A stretch of DNA of 33,684 bases, from NCBI GenBank assembly GCA_002238565.1, contig MPMP01000056.1, forward strand, positions 1 through 33,684, given 5' to 3'. A program made the translations under genes and the position numbers. Below are positions 20,704 through 31,047 of this stretch, in pieces. How positions within the stretch are numbered: the stretch's first letter is position 1; every line of letters starts with the position of its first letter. This DNA comes from Albidovulum sp. bin36. Its GTDB lineage: Bacteria > Pseudomonadota > Alphaproteobacteria > Rhodobacterales > Rhodobacteraceae. The notes below the pieces were generated by a model, which saw only the letters and a program-made list of their open reading frames with translations, did no database searches and was not told where the DNA came from.

Positions 20704-21588
20704 ATGGCCGTTCTAATCGACGAAAACACCAAGGTCATTTGCCAGGGCTTCACGGGCTCGCAGGGGTCATTCCATTCGGAGCAGGCGATCGCCTACGGCA
20801 CCAGGATGGTCGGCGGCGTAACGCCGGGCAAGGGAGGGCAGGAGCATCTCGGCCTTCCGGTCTTCAATTCGGTGCACGAGGCCCGCCGAGCGACGGGAGC
20901 GGATGCGACCGCGATATACGTTCCGCCGCCATTCGCCGCCGACGCGATCCTAGAGGCGATCGATGCCGGAATTCCGCTGATCGTTTGCATTACCGAAGGC
21001 ATTCCGGTCCTCGACATGGTAGCCGTCAAGCGCGCGCTCGAGGGAGCGAATTCAAGGCTCGTCGGACCGAATTGCCCGGGCGTTATAACGCCCGGCGCGT
21101 GCAAAATCGGGATTATGCCCGGCCATATTCATTCGCGAGGCTCGGTGGGCGTGATTTCGCGATCCGGAACCTTGACCTACGAGGCCGTCAAGCAGACGAC
21201 CGACGCCGGTCTGGGGCAGTCGACGTGCGTCGGCATAGGCGGCGACCCGATCAAGGGAACCGAGCACATCGACGCGCTGGAGCTTTTTCTCGCCGACGAC
21301 GAGACGAGGGCGATCATCATGATCGGCGAAATCGGCGGTAGCGCGGAAGAGGAGGCCTCGCAATTCCTCAGGGACGAGGCGAAACGCGGGCGAGCGAAGC
21401 CGGTCGCGGGCCTGATCGCCGGTCGCACGGCTCCGCCCGGGCGGAGAATGGGCCACGCGGGCGCCGTGATTTCCGGCGGCAAGGGCGGGGCCGACGACAA
21501 GATTGAAGCCATGAAATCGGCGGGTGTCGTAATTGCCGACAGCCCGGCGGAACTTGGAGAAGCCGTTGTTGCAGCCATGCAAGCATAG
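20704..21588 (+). CDS. sucD: Succinyl-CoA synthetase alpha subunit
   Basis: SucD binds CoA and carries the phosphohistidine of the enzyme. The 294-residue protein has the CoA-binding start [17 protein letters not shown] (13-29), [23 protein letters not shown] (119-131), [18 protein letters not shown] and the phosphorylated His251 in [17 protein letters not shown] at 20692-20696 stands 7 bases before the ATG and decides the start; the long open frame upstream overlaps sucC out of phase and is not real. The stop is 51 bases before sucA. Confidence 0.97.
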   Translation: MAVLIDENTKVICQGFTGSQGSFHSEQAIAYGTRMVGGVTPGKGGQEHLGLPVFNSVHEARRATGADATAIYVPPPFAADAILEAIDAGIPLIVCITEGIPVLDMVAVKRALEGANSRLVGPNCPGVITPGACKIGIMPGHIHSRGSVGVISRSGTLTYEAVKQTTDAGLGQSTCVGIGGDPIKGTEHIDALELFLADDETRAIIMIGEIGGSAEEEASQFLRDEAKRGRAKPVAGLIAGRTAPPGRRMGHAGAVISGGKGGADDKIEAMKSAGVVIADSPAELGEAVVAAMQA

Positions 21589-21639
21589 CGGATAACGGCG
21601 GCGATCATCCCTCGGCCAGTTGGACATCGAGTTGCTAAA

Positions 21640-24585
21640 ATGACCACGACCAAATCGATCGAAGAACTTCTGTCCCAGGATTTCCTGAACGGCGGAAACG
21701 CGGGCTACCTGGACTATCTGCTCCAAGCCTACGCGAACAATCCCGACGAGGTGGAGCCGTGCTGGCGGAGCTATTTCCAATCGCTGGAAGAGTTTCATCT
21801 CGACGGTTTCCAGCGGTCGCCCCGGCCGAGCTGGGCGCGCGGCGATTGGCCGCCCGAAGACGGCGGCGAATTGGCCGAGGCGCTGGCGGGCGCCCGCCCG
21901 CCGGCCGACGCCTCGACCCGAGCCGCACCCTCCGGAAGGAAATCCGGAGATGCCGGCGGCAGCGTATCCGGGGAAGAATTAAAGCGAGCGCTGCTGGATT
22001 CGATTCGCGCTCTGATGGTCATTCGGGCCTACCGCATTCGCGGCCATCTTCTTGCGGACCTCGACCCGCTCGGGATGCGCGACAAGGCTCGCCATCCGGA
22101 ACTGGAGCCTGCGACGTTCGGCTTTTCGGACGCCGACATGGACCGCCCGATTTTCCTCGACAACGTACTCGGACTTGAGAGCGCGACGATGCGTGAAATC
22201 CTGGAGCTGGTCAAGCGGACCTATTGCGGCACTCTCGCGCTCCAGTATATGCATATATCCGACCCGCGGCAGTCGTCGTGGCTCAAGGAGCGAATCGAAG
22301 GCCTGGGCAAGGAGATCCAGTTCACTCGGCGCGGGCGGAAGGCAATCCTGAACAAGCTCGTCGAAGCGGAAGGATTCGAAAAATTCCTGCACGTCAAATA
22401 CGCGGGAACGAAGCGATTCGGCCTGGACGGAGCCGAGTCGCTGATCCCCGCCATGGAGCAGATCATAAAGAGGGGCGGAGCCCTCGGCGTCAAGGAAATC
22501 ATAATCGGGATGCCGCACAGAGGGCGCCTCAACGTGCTTGCCAATGTATTGGCCAAGCCTTTCAGGGCCATATTCAATGAATTCCATGGCGGCAATTTCA
22601 AGCCGGACGACGTGGAAGGATCGGGCGACGTGAAGTATCATCTCGGCGCCTCGGCCGATCGCGAATTCGACGGGAACTCGGTGCATTTGTCGCTGACCGC
22701 GAATCCTTCGCATCTCGAAGCGGTCAATCCGGTGGTGCTGGGCAAGGCCAGGGCCAAGCAGTACCATTACGGCGGCGAGAACCGCGGAGTCGTGCTGCCG
22801 CTTCTTCTGCACGGCGACGCCGCGTTCGCGGGGCAGGGCGTCGTCGCGGAATGCTTCGGGCTATCCGGCCTTGCCGGGCATCGAACCGGCGGCACTCTGC
22901 ATTTCGTTGTCAACAACCAAATCGGATTCACCGCGACCCCGCACAAGTCCAGATCGTCGCCCTATCCGACGGATATCGCCCTCATGACCGAAGCGCCGAT
23001 ATTCCATGTCAACGCGGACGATCCCGAAGCCGTCGTTCATGCGGCGAGGGTCGCGACCGAATTCCGGCAGGAATTTGCCAAGGATGCCGTGATCGACATG
23101 TTCTGCTACCGCAGATTCGGTCACAACGAAGGCGACGAGCCGATGTTTACGCAGCCGAAGATGTACCGGCGAATAAAGTCGCAAAAAACCACGCTTCAGA
23201 TCTACGGCGAAAAGCTGTCAAGCGAAAAGCTGGTGCCCGCCGGCGAAATCGAATCCATGGCCGAAGCATTCGATACCCGCCTCATGGAGGAATTTGAGGT
23301 CAGCAGTTATTACCGGCCGAACAAGGCGGACTGGCTGGACGGGCGCTGGTCGCACCTGCGCACTCTTTCCAGGGATTATCAGCGCGGCAAGACCGGAATA
23401 TCCAGAGAACGCATTCAAAAAATCGGCACGGCCCTGACGAACGTTCCAAGCGGGTTCGCCTTGCACAGGTCGCTGACCCGCTTCCAGAACGCTAGAAGGA
23501 AGATGTTCGAAACCGGCGAGGGAGTCGATTGGGCGACAGCCGAAGCGTTGGCGTTCGGGGGACTGCTGCTTGACGGGTATCCGGTTCGGCTGGCGGGCCA
23601 GGATTCGACAAGAGGCACTTTCAGCCAGAGGCACGCGGCTTTCGTCGATCAAAACACCGAAGGCCGTTACTTCCCGCTAAACCATATCGAGGACGGCCAG
23701 AAGGAATTCAGTGTCATCGATTCGATGCTGTCTGAATTCGCCGTGCTCGGATTCGAGTACGGCTATTCCTTGAGCGAGCCTAACACGCTAGTTCTCTGGG
23801 AGGCGCAATTCGGGGATTTCGCGAACGGCGCGCAGATCATGATCGATCAATTCATCGCTTCCGGCGAGAGCAAATGGCTGCGCATGTCCGGGTTGGTCGT
23901 GCTTCTTCCCCACGGCTTCGAAGGCCAGGGGCCGGAACATTCCTCGGCGCGGGTCGAACGGTTCCTTCAGCTTTCGGCGGAAGACAACTGGATCGTGGCC
24001 AATTGCACGACGCCCGCGAACTACTTTCATATCCTTCGACGCCAGATGCATCGGGACTACAGAAAGCCGCTAGTTCTGTTTACGCCAAAATCGCTGCTGC
24101 GCCACAGGAAAGCCGTTTCCAAGCTGAGCGAATTCGAAACGGGAAGCTCGTTCCACAGGGTGCTGTGGGACGATGCGCAGTACGGTAATTCCGATACCGA
24201 ACTGGTTCCGGACGAAAAGATTAGGCGCGTAGTGCTGACTTCGGGAAAAGTTTACTACGATCTGCTGCACGAACGCGACAGCCGAGGCATAAACGACATC
24301 TACCTGATGCGAATCGAGCAGTATCATCCAGTCCCGAACTTGGCGATCAAAGCGGAAATCTCCCGCTTTCCGCAGGCTGAATTCATTTGGTGCCAGGAGG
24401 AGCCCAGGAACCAGGGCGCCTGGACCTTCTTGGAGCCCAACCTCGAAAGGCTTCTGAACGAAACAGGCGCGGCGCATGCGCGGCCGAAATACGTCGGGCG
24501 GCCGGAATCCGCATCGCCCGCCGGAGGCCTCATGTCCGCGCATTCGGCGCAGCAAGCGAAACTGGTCGACGAAGCGCTTACTTGA
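21640..24585 (+). CDS. sucA: 2-oxoglutarate dehydrogenase E1 component
   Basis: This thiamine diphosphate enzyme decarboxylates 2-oxoglutarate and passes the succinyl group to the lipoyl arms of SucB. The 981-residue protein has the N-terminal E2-binding motif ([21 protein letters not shown], here split as [11 protein letters not shown] and [11 protein letters not shown]), the [16 protein letters not shown] segment, the ThDP/Mg motif [14 protein letters not shown] through [12 protein letters not shown] (about 390-432), and the C-terminal [19 protein letters not shown] loop ([20 protein letters not shown]) with HRKAVS. Length is usual for an E1o. The ribosome site is weak. sucB starts 16 bases after its stop. 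Confidence 0.97.
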   Translation: MTTTKSIEELLSQDFLNGGNAGYLDYLLQAYANNPDEVEPCWRSYFQSLEEFHLDGFQRSPRPSWARGDWPPEDGGELAEALAGARPPADASTRAAPSGRKSGDAGGSVSGEELKRALLDSIRALMVIRAYRIRGHLLADLDPLGMRDKARHPELEPATFGFSDADMDRPIFLDNVLGLESATMREILELVKRTYCGTLALQYMHISDPRQSSWLKERIEGLGKEIQFTRRGRKAILNKLVEAEGFEKFLHVKYAGTKRFGLDGAESLIPAMEQIIKRGGALGVKEIIIGMPHRGRLNVLANVLAKPFRAIFNEFHGGNFKPDDVEGSGDVKYHLGASADREFDGNSVHLSLTANPSHLEAVNPVVLGKARAKQYHYGGENRGVVLPLLLHGDAAFAGQGVVAECFGLSGLAGHRTGGTLHFVVNNQIGFTATPHKSRSSPYPTDIALMTEAPIFHVNADDPEAVVHAARVATEFRQEFAKDAVIDMFCYRRFGHNEGDEPMFTQPKMYRRIKSQKTTLQIYGEKLSSEKLVPAGEIESMAEAFDTRLMEEFEVSSYYRPNKADWLDGRWSHLRTLSRDYQRGKTGISRERIQKIGTALTNVPSGFALHRSLTRFQNARRKMFETGEGVDWATAEALAFGGLLLDGYPVRLAGQDSTRGTFSQRHAAFVDQNTEGRYFPLNHIEDGQKEFSVIDSMLSEFAVLGFEYGYSLSEPNTLVLWEAQFGDFANGAQIMIDQFIASGESKWLRMSGLVVLLPHGFEGQGPEHSSARVERFLQLSAEDNWIVANCTTPANYFHILRRQMHRDYRKPLVLFTPKSLLRHRKAVSKLSEFETGSSFHRVLWDDAQYGNSDTELVPDEKIRRVVLTSGKVYYDLLHERDSRGINDIYLMRIEQYHPVPNLAIKAEISRFPQAEFIWCQEEPRNQGAWTFLEPNLERLLNETGAAHARPKYVGRPESASPAGGLMSAHSAQQAKLVDEALT

Positions 24586-24601
24586 AGGAGCGATTAGGGA
24601 A

Positions 24602-26056
24602 ATGACAACTGATGTTCGCGTTCCGGCCTTGGGCGAAAGCGTGGCGGAGGCCGTCGTCGGAACTTGGTACAAAGCCGCCGGCGACAGCGTAAGGGCCGAT
24701 GAAATGCTGTGCGAACTCGAGACCGACAAGGTATCGGTCGAAGTTCCGGCGCCGAAGGGCGGCATCCTGGCCGAAATCGTAGCGTCCGAAGGCCAAACGG
24801 TCGTTCCGAACGCGCTTCTTGCGACAATCGCCGAGGGATCCGCGGCAATTGCGGAAAATTCACCCAAGGCCTCGCCGCCGCGGTCGGCCGAGGCGGGCGG
24901 CGAAATCGAAGTCGTCGCGCCCGCGCTGGGCGAAAGCGTGTCCGAGGCGACGGTCGCGAACTGGAGCAAATCGGAAGGCGATTTCGTGAAATCGGACGAA
25001 ACGCTCTGCGAGTTGGAAACCGACAAGGTGACTCTGGAAGTTCCCGCTCCCGCCTCGGGTCGCCTGGCCGCGATTGTCGCGTCGGGCGGCTCGACCGTTG
25101 CTCCCGGCGACATACTGGCCCGGATTTCGCGCGCCGAAGCCCCGTCCGCCGGCGACGGCGAAGCGGCGGAGCTTCGGAAGGATGTGGAGAATGCGCCTTC
25201 GGCCACCAGAATTCTGGCCGAGCGCGGAATTGATCCTTCGGGCGTTCGGGGAACGGGCAGGGACGGGCGCGTGATGAAGGAAGACGCGCTGCGCGCGTCC
25301 AAGCCGGCCGAGACCGCCGCCTCCGCTTCGACCGAAGCGCCGACGGAGGCGCATTCGCCGCTAGAAGAGCGCGTGCGCATGACTACGCTAAGGCGGACGA
25401 TCGCGAAAAGGCTGAAGGAATCGCAGAATACGGCTGCGATCCTAACGACCTACAATGAAGCCGACATGAGCGGGATTATGGAAATCCGCCGCGAATACAG
25501 GGACCTGTTCCTGAAAAAGCACGGCGTAAAGCTCGGTTTCATGTCTTTTTTCGTCAAGGCGTGCTGCAATGCGCTGGAGGAGGTTCCCGAGGTCAACGCG
25601 GAAATTGACGGCTCCGACATCGTATTCAAGAAATACGTTCACATGGGCATCGCCGTCGGGTCGCCGACCGGCTTGGTCGTGCCGGTGCTTCGAAACGCGC
25701 ACGCTATGGGCTTCGCCGAAATCGAGAACCGCATCGCGGATGCCGGCGCCCGCGCCCGGGACGGGAAGCTGACGCTCGCCGACATGCAGGGCGGCACATT
25801 TTCTATTTCCAACGGCGGCATCTACGGGTCGCTGATGTCGTCGCCGATAATAAATCCGCCGCAGTCGGGAATTCTCGGCATGCACAAGATACAGGACCGG
25901 CCCGTGGCGGTCGGCGGCCGGGTCGAGATTAGGCCCATGATGTATCTGGCCCTGTCCTACGACCACCGAATCGTGGACGGAAAGGGCGCCGTGACGTTTC
26001 TGGTCCGCGTCAAGGATTGCCTCGAGGATCCGCGCAGGCTACTGATGGGCGTTTGA
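24602..26056 (+). CDS. sucB: 2-oxoglutarate dehydrogenase E2 component with two lipoyl domains
   Basis: Dihydrolipoyl succinyltransferase forms the core of the complex and makes succinyl-CoA. The 484-residue protein has two tandem lipoyl domains, about 4-77 and 103-176, each with the lipoylated lysine in ETDKV (Lys43 and Lys142). After a linker come the E1/E3-binding domain near 197-231 ([22 protein letters not shown]) and the acyltransferase domain, with the catalytic His455 and Asp459 in [12 protein letters not shown]. Most E2o proteins have one lipoyl domain; from memory a two-domain form is common in Rhodobacterales. AAGGAG at 24585-24590 supports the ATG at 24602; the upstream open frame overlaps sucA out of phase. 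Confidence 0.96.
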   Translation: MTTDVRVPALGESVAEAVVGTWYKAAGDSVRADEMLCELETDKVSVEVPAPKGGILAEIVASEGQTVVPNALLATIAEGSAAIAENSPKASPPRSAEAGGEIEVVAPALGESVSEATVANWSKSEGDFVKSDETLCELETDKVTLEVPAPASGRLAAIVASGGSTVAPGDILARISRAEAPSAGDGEAAELRKDVENAPSATRILAERGIDPSGVRGTGRDGRVMKEDALRASKPAETAASASTEAPTEAHSPLEERVRMTTLRRTIAKRLKESQNTAAILTTYNEADMSGIMEIRREYRDLFLKKHGVKLGFMSFFVKACCNALEEVPEVNAEIDGSDIVFKKYVHMGIAVGSPTGLVVPVLRNAHAMGFAEIENRIADAGARARDGKLTLADMQGGTFSISNGGIYGSLMSSPIINPPQSGILGMHKIQDRPVAVGGRVEIRPMMYLALSYDHRIVDGKGAVTFLVRVKDCLEDPRRLLMGV

Positions 26057-26173
26057 TCGGACCCTTCGCTGCGCGGGCGCGCGAAATCCGGGGCTTGAGC
26101 CCGAAATTGCAAAAGGCGCGGAGCCGTCGCATTCGCAGCGCGCCGCCGGTCGTCAATTGCCGAGGAGAAAAAC

Positions 26174-27562
26174 ATGTCGGACTATGACGTTGTCGTCATC
26201 GGAGGCGGTCCCGGGGGATACGTCTCCGCCATCAGGGCGTCGCAGCTCGGCCTGAAAGCGGCTTGCGTGGAAGGCCGCGGCGCGCTTGGCGGAACGTGCC
26301 TAAACGTAGGATGCATTCCGTCGAAGGCATTGCTCCATGCGAGCCACATGTACCACGAGTCCGTGCACAATTTCGGCAGGATGGGATTGCGGACGGGCGC
26401 CAAGGCATTCGACTGGAAGAAGATGCTGGCGTACAAGGATGGCGCGATCGAAGACAATACGCGCGGCATCGAGTTTCTTTTCAAAAAGAACAAGGTCGAT
26501 TGGATAAAGGGCTGGGGCCGCGTTCATTCCAAAGGCAAAGTGGCGGTGGGCGACAAGATCATCGAGGCGCGCGACATCGTTGTCGCCACCGGGTCCGAAC
26601 CTTCCGTCCTGAACGGCGTGGAGGTCGACGAGGAGGTTGTCGTTACGTCTACGGGAGCGCTCAGGCTTTCAAAGGTTCCGAAGTCCTTGATCGTGATCGG
26701 CGCCGGCGTCATCGGGCTGGAGCTAGGTTCAGTTTTCGCTCGCCTCGGAAGCGAAGTTACGGTTTTGGAATACCTCGATCATGCTCTGCCGGGAATGGAT
26801 GGCGAAATCTCCAAGAACGCTCAGCGATTTCTTTCCAAACAGGGCTTGAAATTCAAAATGGGCGCCGAGGTTCGGTCAGTTTTACGCAAAGGGAACGGAG
26901 CCGAAGTCGAATTCAAGCTGCGAAAAGGCGGCGGCGTGCATTCGGTGGCCGCCTCGACCGTGCTGGTCGCAACCGGGCGCCGTCCGGTGGTCAAGGGCTT
27001 CGGCTTGGAAGAGGCGGGCGTGGAATTGTCCGGCAGCGGCGCAATCAAGACGGATTCGAGACTTGGTACAAGTGTTCCGGGAATCTGGGCGATCGGCGAT
27101 GCGACGGATGGTCCGATGCTCGCTCACAAGGCGGAAGACGAAGGCATGGCCGTGGCGGAATCGATCGCCGGGAAGGCAGGGCACGTCAACTACCAGGTTA
27201 TCCCGTCGGTACTGTACACGCATCCGGAAGTCGCCATGGTCGGAAAAACGGAGGAGCAGCTCAAGGAGGAAGGCAAAGAGTACGGCTCCGGCAAATTCTC
27301 TTTCATGGGCAACGGACGGGCCAAAGCCGTTTTCGCATCGAATGGCTTTGTCAAAATTCTATTCGACAAGAGCACGGACCGCGTTCTGGGATGCCATGTC
27401 ATTGGCCCTTCGGCTGGCGAATTGATTCATGAAATTTGCGTCGCGATGGAATTCGGCGCCGCCGCGGAAGATTTGGCATTGACTTGCCATGCGCATCCGA
27501 CTTTCTCGGAAGCGATGCGCGAAGCGGCTCTCGCTTGCGGCGGCGGCGCTATCCACGCCTAG
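26174..27562 (+). CDS. lpd: Dihydrolipoyl dehydrogenase (E3)
   Basis: Lpd reoxidises the dihydrolipoyl groups of SucB with NAD. The 462-residue flavoprotein has the FAD motif [11 protein letters not shown] (6-16), the redox-active disulfide Cys42/Cys47 in [17 protein letters not shown], the NAD motif [12 protein letters not shown], the second FAD motif GIWAIGDAT and the catalytic His441/Glu446 in [20 protein letters not shown] at 26162-26167 lies 6 bases before the ATG. It follows sucB after 117 bases and probably serves this complex. Length is normal. Confidence 0.97.
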   Translation: MSDYDVVVIGGGPGGYVSAIRASQLGLKAACVEGRGALGGTCLNVGCIPSKALLHASHMYHESVHNFGRMGLRTGAKAFDWKKMLAYKDGAIEDNTRGIEFLFKKNKVDWIKGWGRVHSKGKVAVGDKIIEARDIVVATGSEPSVLNGVEVDEEVVVTSTGALRLSKVPKSLIVIGAGVIGLELGSVFARLGSEVTVLEYLDHALPGMDGEISKNAQRFLSKQGLKFKMGAEVRSVLRKGNGAEVEFKLRKGGGVHSVAASTVLVATGRRPVVKGFGLEEAGVELSGSGAIKTDSRLGTSVPGIWAIGDATDGPMLAHKAEDEGMAVAESIAGKAGHVNYQVIPSVLYTHPEVAMVGKTEEQLKEEGKEYGSGKFSFMGNGRAKAVFASNGFVKILFDKSTDRVLGCHVIGPSAGELIHEICVAMEFGAAAEDLALTCHAHPTFSEAMREAALACGGGAIHA

Positions 27563-28827
27563 TTTCGAAAACTTAATTCTTCGGGCGCAGCGCCGCCTCA
27601 GGGACACTGCGAATTACGGGATTGCGCCATTGATTCAAGACGTAGGATCCCGAACAGCGGTGCGCTGATCGTTCGGAGATTCATTAAGAAGTGAAATGCC
27701 GCTAGTGGGACCTGTTCTCTCGCGCGGCATGGCAGCATGCGAATGGACCGCCATCCGGGTGGTCCGTATAGCGGATACTGCTGTGCGCGATTGAGAAGTT
27801 CTTGCAAGCGGATGGCCAGCCTTTGCTAGGAGTGTCGAGGCAAGCACGGCAAGCGAATGTGCCGGTGCCGTTGCGCGGAAACCAAATCCATATGCCGAAT
27901 GTAAATCTTTGTCGGCCGAGCGGAACAAGATCGCGACTGATTCGTTGCTTGTTCGTTAACTCCGACTTTGAAACGCTTGTGATTTGGCTCTTGCCGGCGA
28001 TGTACAGATCCTGCTGGAGTCGTGGTTGCGCAGGTCAGGAAACGATTGCGGAGGAAAATCCGGCGATTTCATGATTGAGATTCGTGTCGAAGTCCTAAGA
28101 CGATTCCATCGTCCTTTAGCTAGTGCTTGGCCGAAACCCCCTACTTTTTTCCGCCGAAGCTTGCAATTTTGATCCTGACTATTTCAGTCAAGTTTCCTTC
28201 GGGCGGCTTTTTCGCCGCTTCGCGGCCTTGCGGGCCGGAAATCCGAAGATCGGGCGATAGGCCGTCGCCCCGTCGCTGTTCCGGGGGCGGCACTGCCATG
28301 ATCAGGGGACTTCGGGTCAGGCGGCGAGCCAGATCCCAATGGCATTTCCTTAACGATTCGCCGTCATTTCCTTAAGGCCGCGCACTTGCACATTGGCCTC
28401 TTCGACCCGTTTAGATCTGTGTTGGTTCCTGTTCATGCAAAAAGTGACTGATGGGTAGGACGCGTCGAAAGTCCGCGGAAAGAGGCCGGAAACGTCATTC
28501 GAGCCGGATCCCCGCCCGGAATCGCGACAACAACCTAGGACCGACGCCGGTCCGACCTGCCTGATCCGGTTAAATCGCCACCGGATTGGCCGCCGGACCA
28601 AACCCTGGGCTGAATATCCCTAACAGGCAAAAATTGGTCGTGCTAGGAATACTTTCACGCATCGCCTTTTCAACAAAGTTTGGGATAAACTCGTCGGCTA
28701 CCCGGCTACCTGTAAATTTGATTTTTCATCATATAGTGAATTAGGCGAGTAGCTGTATGAAGCATTATGTTATCCACAACTAATTCATTGCGATGATTGG
28801 AGCGAAACGAATGATGTCGAATCGAAA
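27563..28827. other. Long gene-poor stretch between lpd and the kinase remnant
   Basis: About 1.26 kb without a convincing gene. Composition changes along it: GC-rich to about 28600, then AT-rich as the accessory island begins. Several short hairpins cluster at 28176-28270. No tRNA or standard RNA gene was recognised. The AT-rich end (28690-28827) probably holds the promoter of the kinase/HipN operon. Confidence 0.45.
28176..28270. other. Cluster of four perfect short hairpins
   Basis: Four stems follow each other: TGACT/AGTCA at 28176-28190, GCGGC/GCCGC at 28203-28218, CGGCC/GGCCG at 28223-28237 and GGGCGA/TCGCCC at 28252-28270. The stems are 5 to 6 bp, so chance is possible in GC-rich DNA, but the density in a gene-free region suggests a structured RNA or decayed repeat. 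I do not recognise a family. Confidence 0.25.
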
Positions 28828-29277
28828 ATGTGTACCGTGGCAAGGAAACTTCGCAAGAGAAGATTCACTGCAACTCCTAGCAGAGTTGAGGTCAATTTGC
28901 GTGCAATTCGTTTACTTCCACGAGATGGGTGGCGACTCTGTGACTTGGAGGAATTTCCATTAGTAGGTACGGTAAAAAAAATTATTTATCGTACGGAAAT
29001 CCCCATAAGCAAGGTACACGTGGATACATCGCAAAGAAGGGTCGAACAAAAAGTGATGCGAGAGAATGTGTAACTGAAGAAATAATTTCAAAAATCGGAG
29101 CGCTGCTTCAATTGACAATGGCCAATTCGAAGCTCGTTCGTATTTCAAAAACGGATGTCCGCTTTTTGTCACAGAATTTCGTAGTCCGCGGTCAATTTGA
29201 ATTACAGCACGGAACCGAATTAGCAGCACGATACTTTGATTCTAGCCCCAAAGAGGTGGCGTCAGCCTTTGAATTGA
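28828..29277 (+). pseudogene. HipA-like kinase gene, N-terminal part (frameshifted, cut by IS)
   Basis: This is the 5' part of a HipA-like Ser/Thr kinase gene split by the insertion sequence at 29278. It starts at ATG 28828 and reads NLRAIRLLPRDGWRL, EEFPLVGTVKK in one frame. After the A8 tract at 28974-28981 the family sequence continues in the next frame: NYLSYGNPHKQGTRGYIAKK with the likely ATP-binding lysine, GRTKSDARECVTEEIISKIG, then LTMANSKLVRIS and FLSQNFVVRGQFELQHGTEL. One A missing from the tract explains the shift. The last codons, GCC TTT GAA TTG A, meet the element inside an Asn codon that is completed at 31048. The sequence is AT-rich compared with the metabolic block, suggesting acquisition. 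Confidence 0.7.
29269..29277. repeat. Target site duplication, left copy
   Basis: TTGAATTGA directly precedes the left inverted repeat and is repeated exactly at 31039-31047 after the right one. A 9-bp duplication marks a recent transposition. Confidence 0.9.
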
Positions 29278-29291
29278 CAGCAATTCCCGCT
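29278..29291 (+). repeat. Left terminal inverted repeat of the IS
   Basis: CAGCAATTCCCGCT, matched exactly by the reverse complement of 31025-31038. The match ends after 14 bases. Confidence 0.9.
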
Positions 29292-29423
29292 TGAATCGAG
29301 GTCATTGAAAAAATTCTTTTGAATCAACGAGTTGCATGAGGGCACTCTTTGAGGCTTTTCGTAGACTTTTCGGTCGAATCATGCTATGTTTTCGTCAAAA
29401 CAACGGCAAAACGTCGAGCAGTA

Positions 29424-30794
29424 ATGATGACAGCACCAAAGCGGCTGCGGTTCCGCCGCACCCTGAGCATGCCCGGGCTTCTGAAAGTCATTCGAGCGCG
29501 CTTCGAGCGCATTCCCGACCCCGTCCGGCATCGAAAGTCTCCCCTCGTCGACCACCTGATGGCCGGCATGGCGATGTTCTTCTTCAAATTCCCGTCCATG
29601 CTGACCTTCGACCGGCGTGCGCGCGGCCCCGAGGCCCGGCCGGAGCTGGTCCACAACCTGAAGACGCTTTTCGGCATCGGGCACGTGCCCTGCGACACGT
29701 CGCTGCGCGAGCGGCTGGACGAGGTGGACCCGCAGGCTCTCCGCCCCGCCTTCAAGGCGGTGTTCTCGGAATTCCAGCGCGGCGGCGGCCTGGAGGCGAT
29801 GCCGACGATCGACGGCCGCTACCTGGTCTCCATCGACGGCACGGAGCATTTCTGCTCCCGGTCGATCAAGTGCAAGCGCTGCAGCCAACGCAATCTGCGC
29901 AGCGGCGAGACCGAGTACTTCCACCAGATGGTCTGCGCCTGCCTGGTTGCCCCGGGCACCCCCTTCGTTCTGCCCTTCATGCCCGAGCCGGTGCTGAAGT
30001 CCGACGGGGCGAAAAAGAACGACTGCGAGAGCAATGCGATCCGTCGGCTGCTTCCCGACATCCGCCGGGAGCATCCGCATCTGAAGCTCTGCGTCCTGAT
30101 GGACGGGCTGCACTCCAAGGCGCCGCAGACGCGGCTTCTGCGCGAGCTGGGCATGAGCTTCATCATCGGCGCCAAGCACGGCGACCACAAGATCCTGTAT
30201 GAGCAGCTGGCTGTCGACGGCGAGACCTGCGAGATTACGAGCCCGGACGGAACTCGGCACGTCTTCCGCTGGCGCAATGGCGCGGAGCTGAACAACAGCA
30301 ACCGGGACCTGTGGGTCAACGTCCTGGAATATCGCGAGCTGGTGCCGGAGCGCAGGGTCCGCAAGGCCGGGGGCGAGGTGCGGGTCGAGCCTGCCCGCGA
30401 GCGCACGTTCGGCTGGATCACCGATATCGAGCTTCGGCGCGACAGGCTTATGGAGGTGATGAGGGCCGGCCGCAGCCGCTGGAAGATCGAGAACGAGACT
30501 TTCAATACCCTGAAGTCATTCGACAATCTGGAGCACAGCTACGGGCACGGGAAGAACTGGCTGGGATCGCTGATGCCCACGATCATGCTTCTGGAATATC
30601 TCGTGGAGAACGTCCTGAACCTCTGCTGCCAGGTGCACCGGGCGGTGCGGACGACCTTCCATGCGCGGACCGAGATGTGGAAAATCATGTGCGCCTTCAT
30701 CCTCACCAGCCGCCTGGGAGGCTGGGAGGACCTCATGCGCAAAGCGGCCCCGAGGCTGCTCTGGCAGCGGGGGCCGCCCGCCCCCGCAGCGTAG
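29424..30794 (+). CDS. DDE transposase of the kinase-interrupting IS
   Basis: The 456-residue protein has an RNase-H-like DDE architecture: Asp138 in VSIDGTEHF, Asp227 in VLMDGLHSKAP, and Glu356 or Glu358 in RWKIENETFNTLK, the last being the YREK-like region of IS4-type enzymes. A CKRC pair near residues 150-153 and NLEHSYGHGKNW after the glutamate are typical of one subgroup of such transposases. The frame is open to 29349, but MTAPKRLRFRRTL suggests the double ATG at 29424/29427 as start. All catalytic residues are present and no frameshift is seen, so it may be active. It cuts and pastes its own element and lies in the same direction as the gene it disrupts. Confidence 0.85.
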   Translation: MMTAPKRLRFRRTLSMPGLLKVIRARFERIPDPVRHRKSPLVDHLMAGMAMFFFKFPSMLTFDRRARGPEARPELVHNLKTLFGIGHVPCDTSLRERLDEVDPQALRPAFKAVFSEFQRGGGLEAMPTIDGRYLVSIDGTEHFCSRSIKCKRCSQRNLRSGETEYFHQMVCACLVAPGTPFVLPFMPEPVLKSDGAKKNDCESNAIRRLLPDIRREHPHLKLCVLMDGLHSKAPQTRLLRELGMSFIIGAKHGDHKILYEQLAVDGETCEITSPDGTRHVFRWRNGAELNNSNRDLWVNVLEYRELVPERRVRKAGGEVRVEPARERTFGWITDIELRRDRLMEVMRAGRSRWKIENETFNTLKSFDNLEHSYGHGKNWLGSLMPTIMLLEYLVENVLNLCCQVHRAVRTTFHARTEMWKIMCAFILTSRLGGWEDLMRKAAPRLLWQRGPPAPAA

Positions 30795-31024
30795 GCGCAA
30801 TCCGCATCCGTTTGGCGGCGGCCTGGCTCGAGGCCGCCGGCGGGAGCGCTGCGCGCGCCCGGCGCCGAAAGGCCGCGCCCGGGCCATGCGGGCGGTGAAA
30901 TTGCGTCGACAAAGACGCCCGCGGGACGGAGTCCGAGCCGGATTCGGCAGCGGAAGTGAGCGATCCGGCCGAAAACAGGTGACCGGCTTGCCAAAATTGC
31001 GAACGGCAGGCTAAATGTTCGTCT

Positions 31025-31038
31025 AGCGGGAATTGCTG
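31025..31038 (-). repeat. Right terminal inverted repeat of the IS
   Basis: AGCGGGAATTGCTG is the exact reverse complement of the left end at 29278-29291 and directly borders the right target copy. Confidence 0.9.
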
Positions 31039-31047
31039 TTGAATTGA
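31039..31047. repeat. Target site duplication, right copy
   Basis: TTGAATTGA, identical to 29269-29277. It encodes the Glu-Leu of the kinase reading frame that continues at 31048. Confidence 0.9.

Larger units (their letters stand above)
29278..31038 (+). mobile_element. Complete 1761-bp DDE-transposase insertion sequence in the kinase gene
   Basis: The element is bounded by 14-bp perfect terminal inverted repeats and a 9-bp target duplication and holds one transposase gene. It is markedly richer in GC than the kinase/HipN genes it sits in. Removing it with one target copy joins TTT GAA TTG A to AC GAC AGA CAG and restores the kinase frame. The 9-bp duplication and DDE transposase fit an IS4-superfamily-like or unclassified (ISNCY-like) group; I cannot name the element. 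About 230 bases at 30795-31024 between the transposase stop and the right repeat hold no gene. Confidence 0.92.

Noticed and set aside
24070..25380. 436-residue minus-strand open frame
   Set aside because: It is antisense to sucA and sucB, whose motifs are complete. Its Ser/Ala/Pro-rich composition is what the reverse of GC-rich codons gives.
28793..28963. Alternative 56-residue frame (starts MIGAKRMMSNRK) overlapping the kinase start
   Set aside because: It could have been a small upstream antitoxin, but the overlapping frame with RDGWRL and FPLVGTVKK fits the kinase family better and the two cannot both be right in that stretch.
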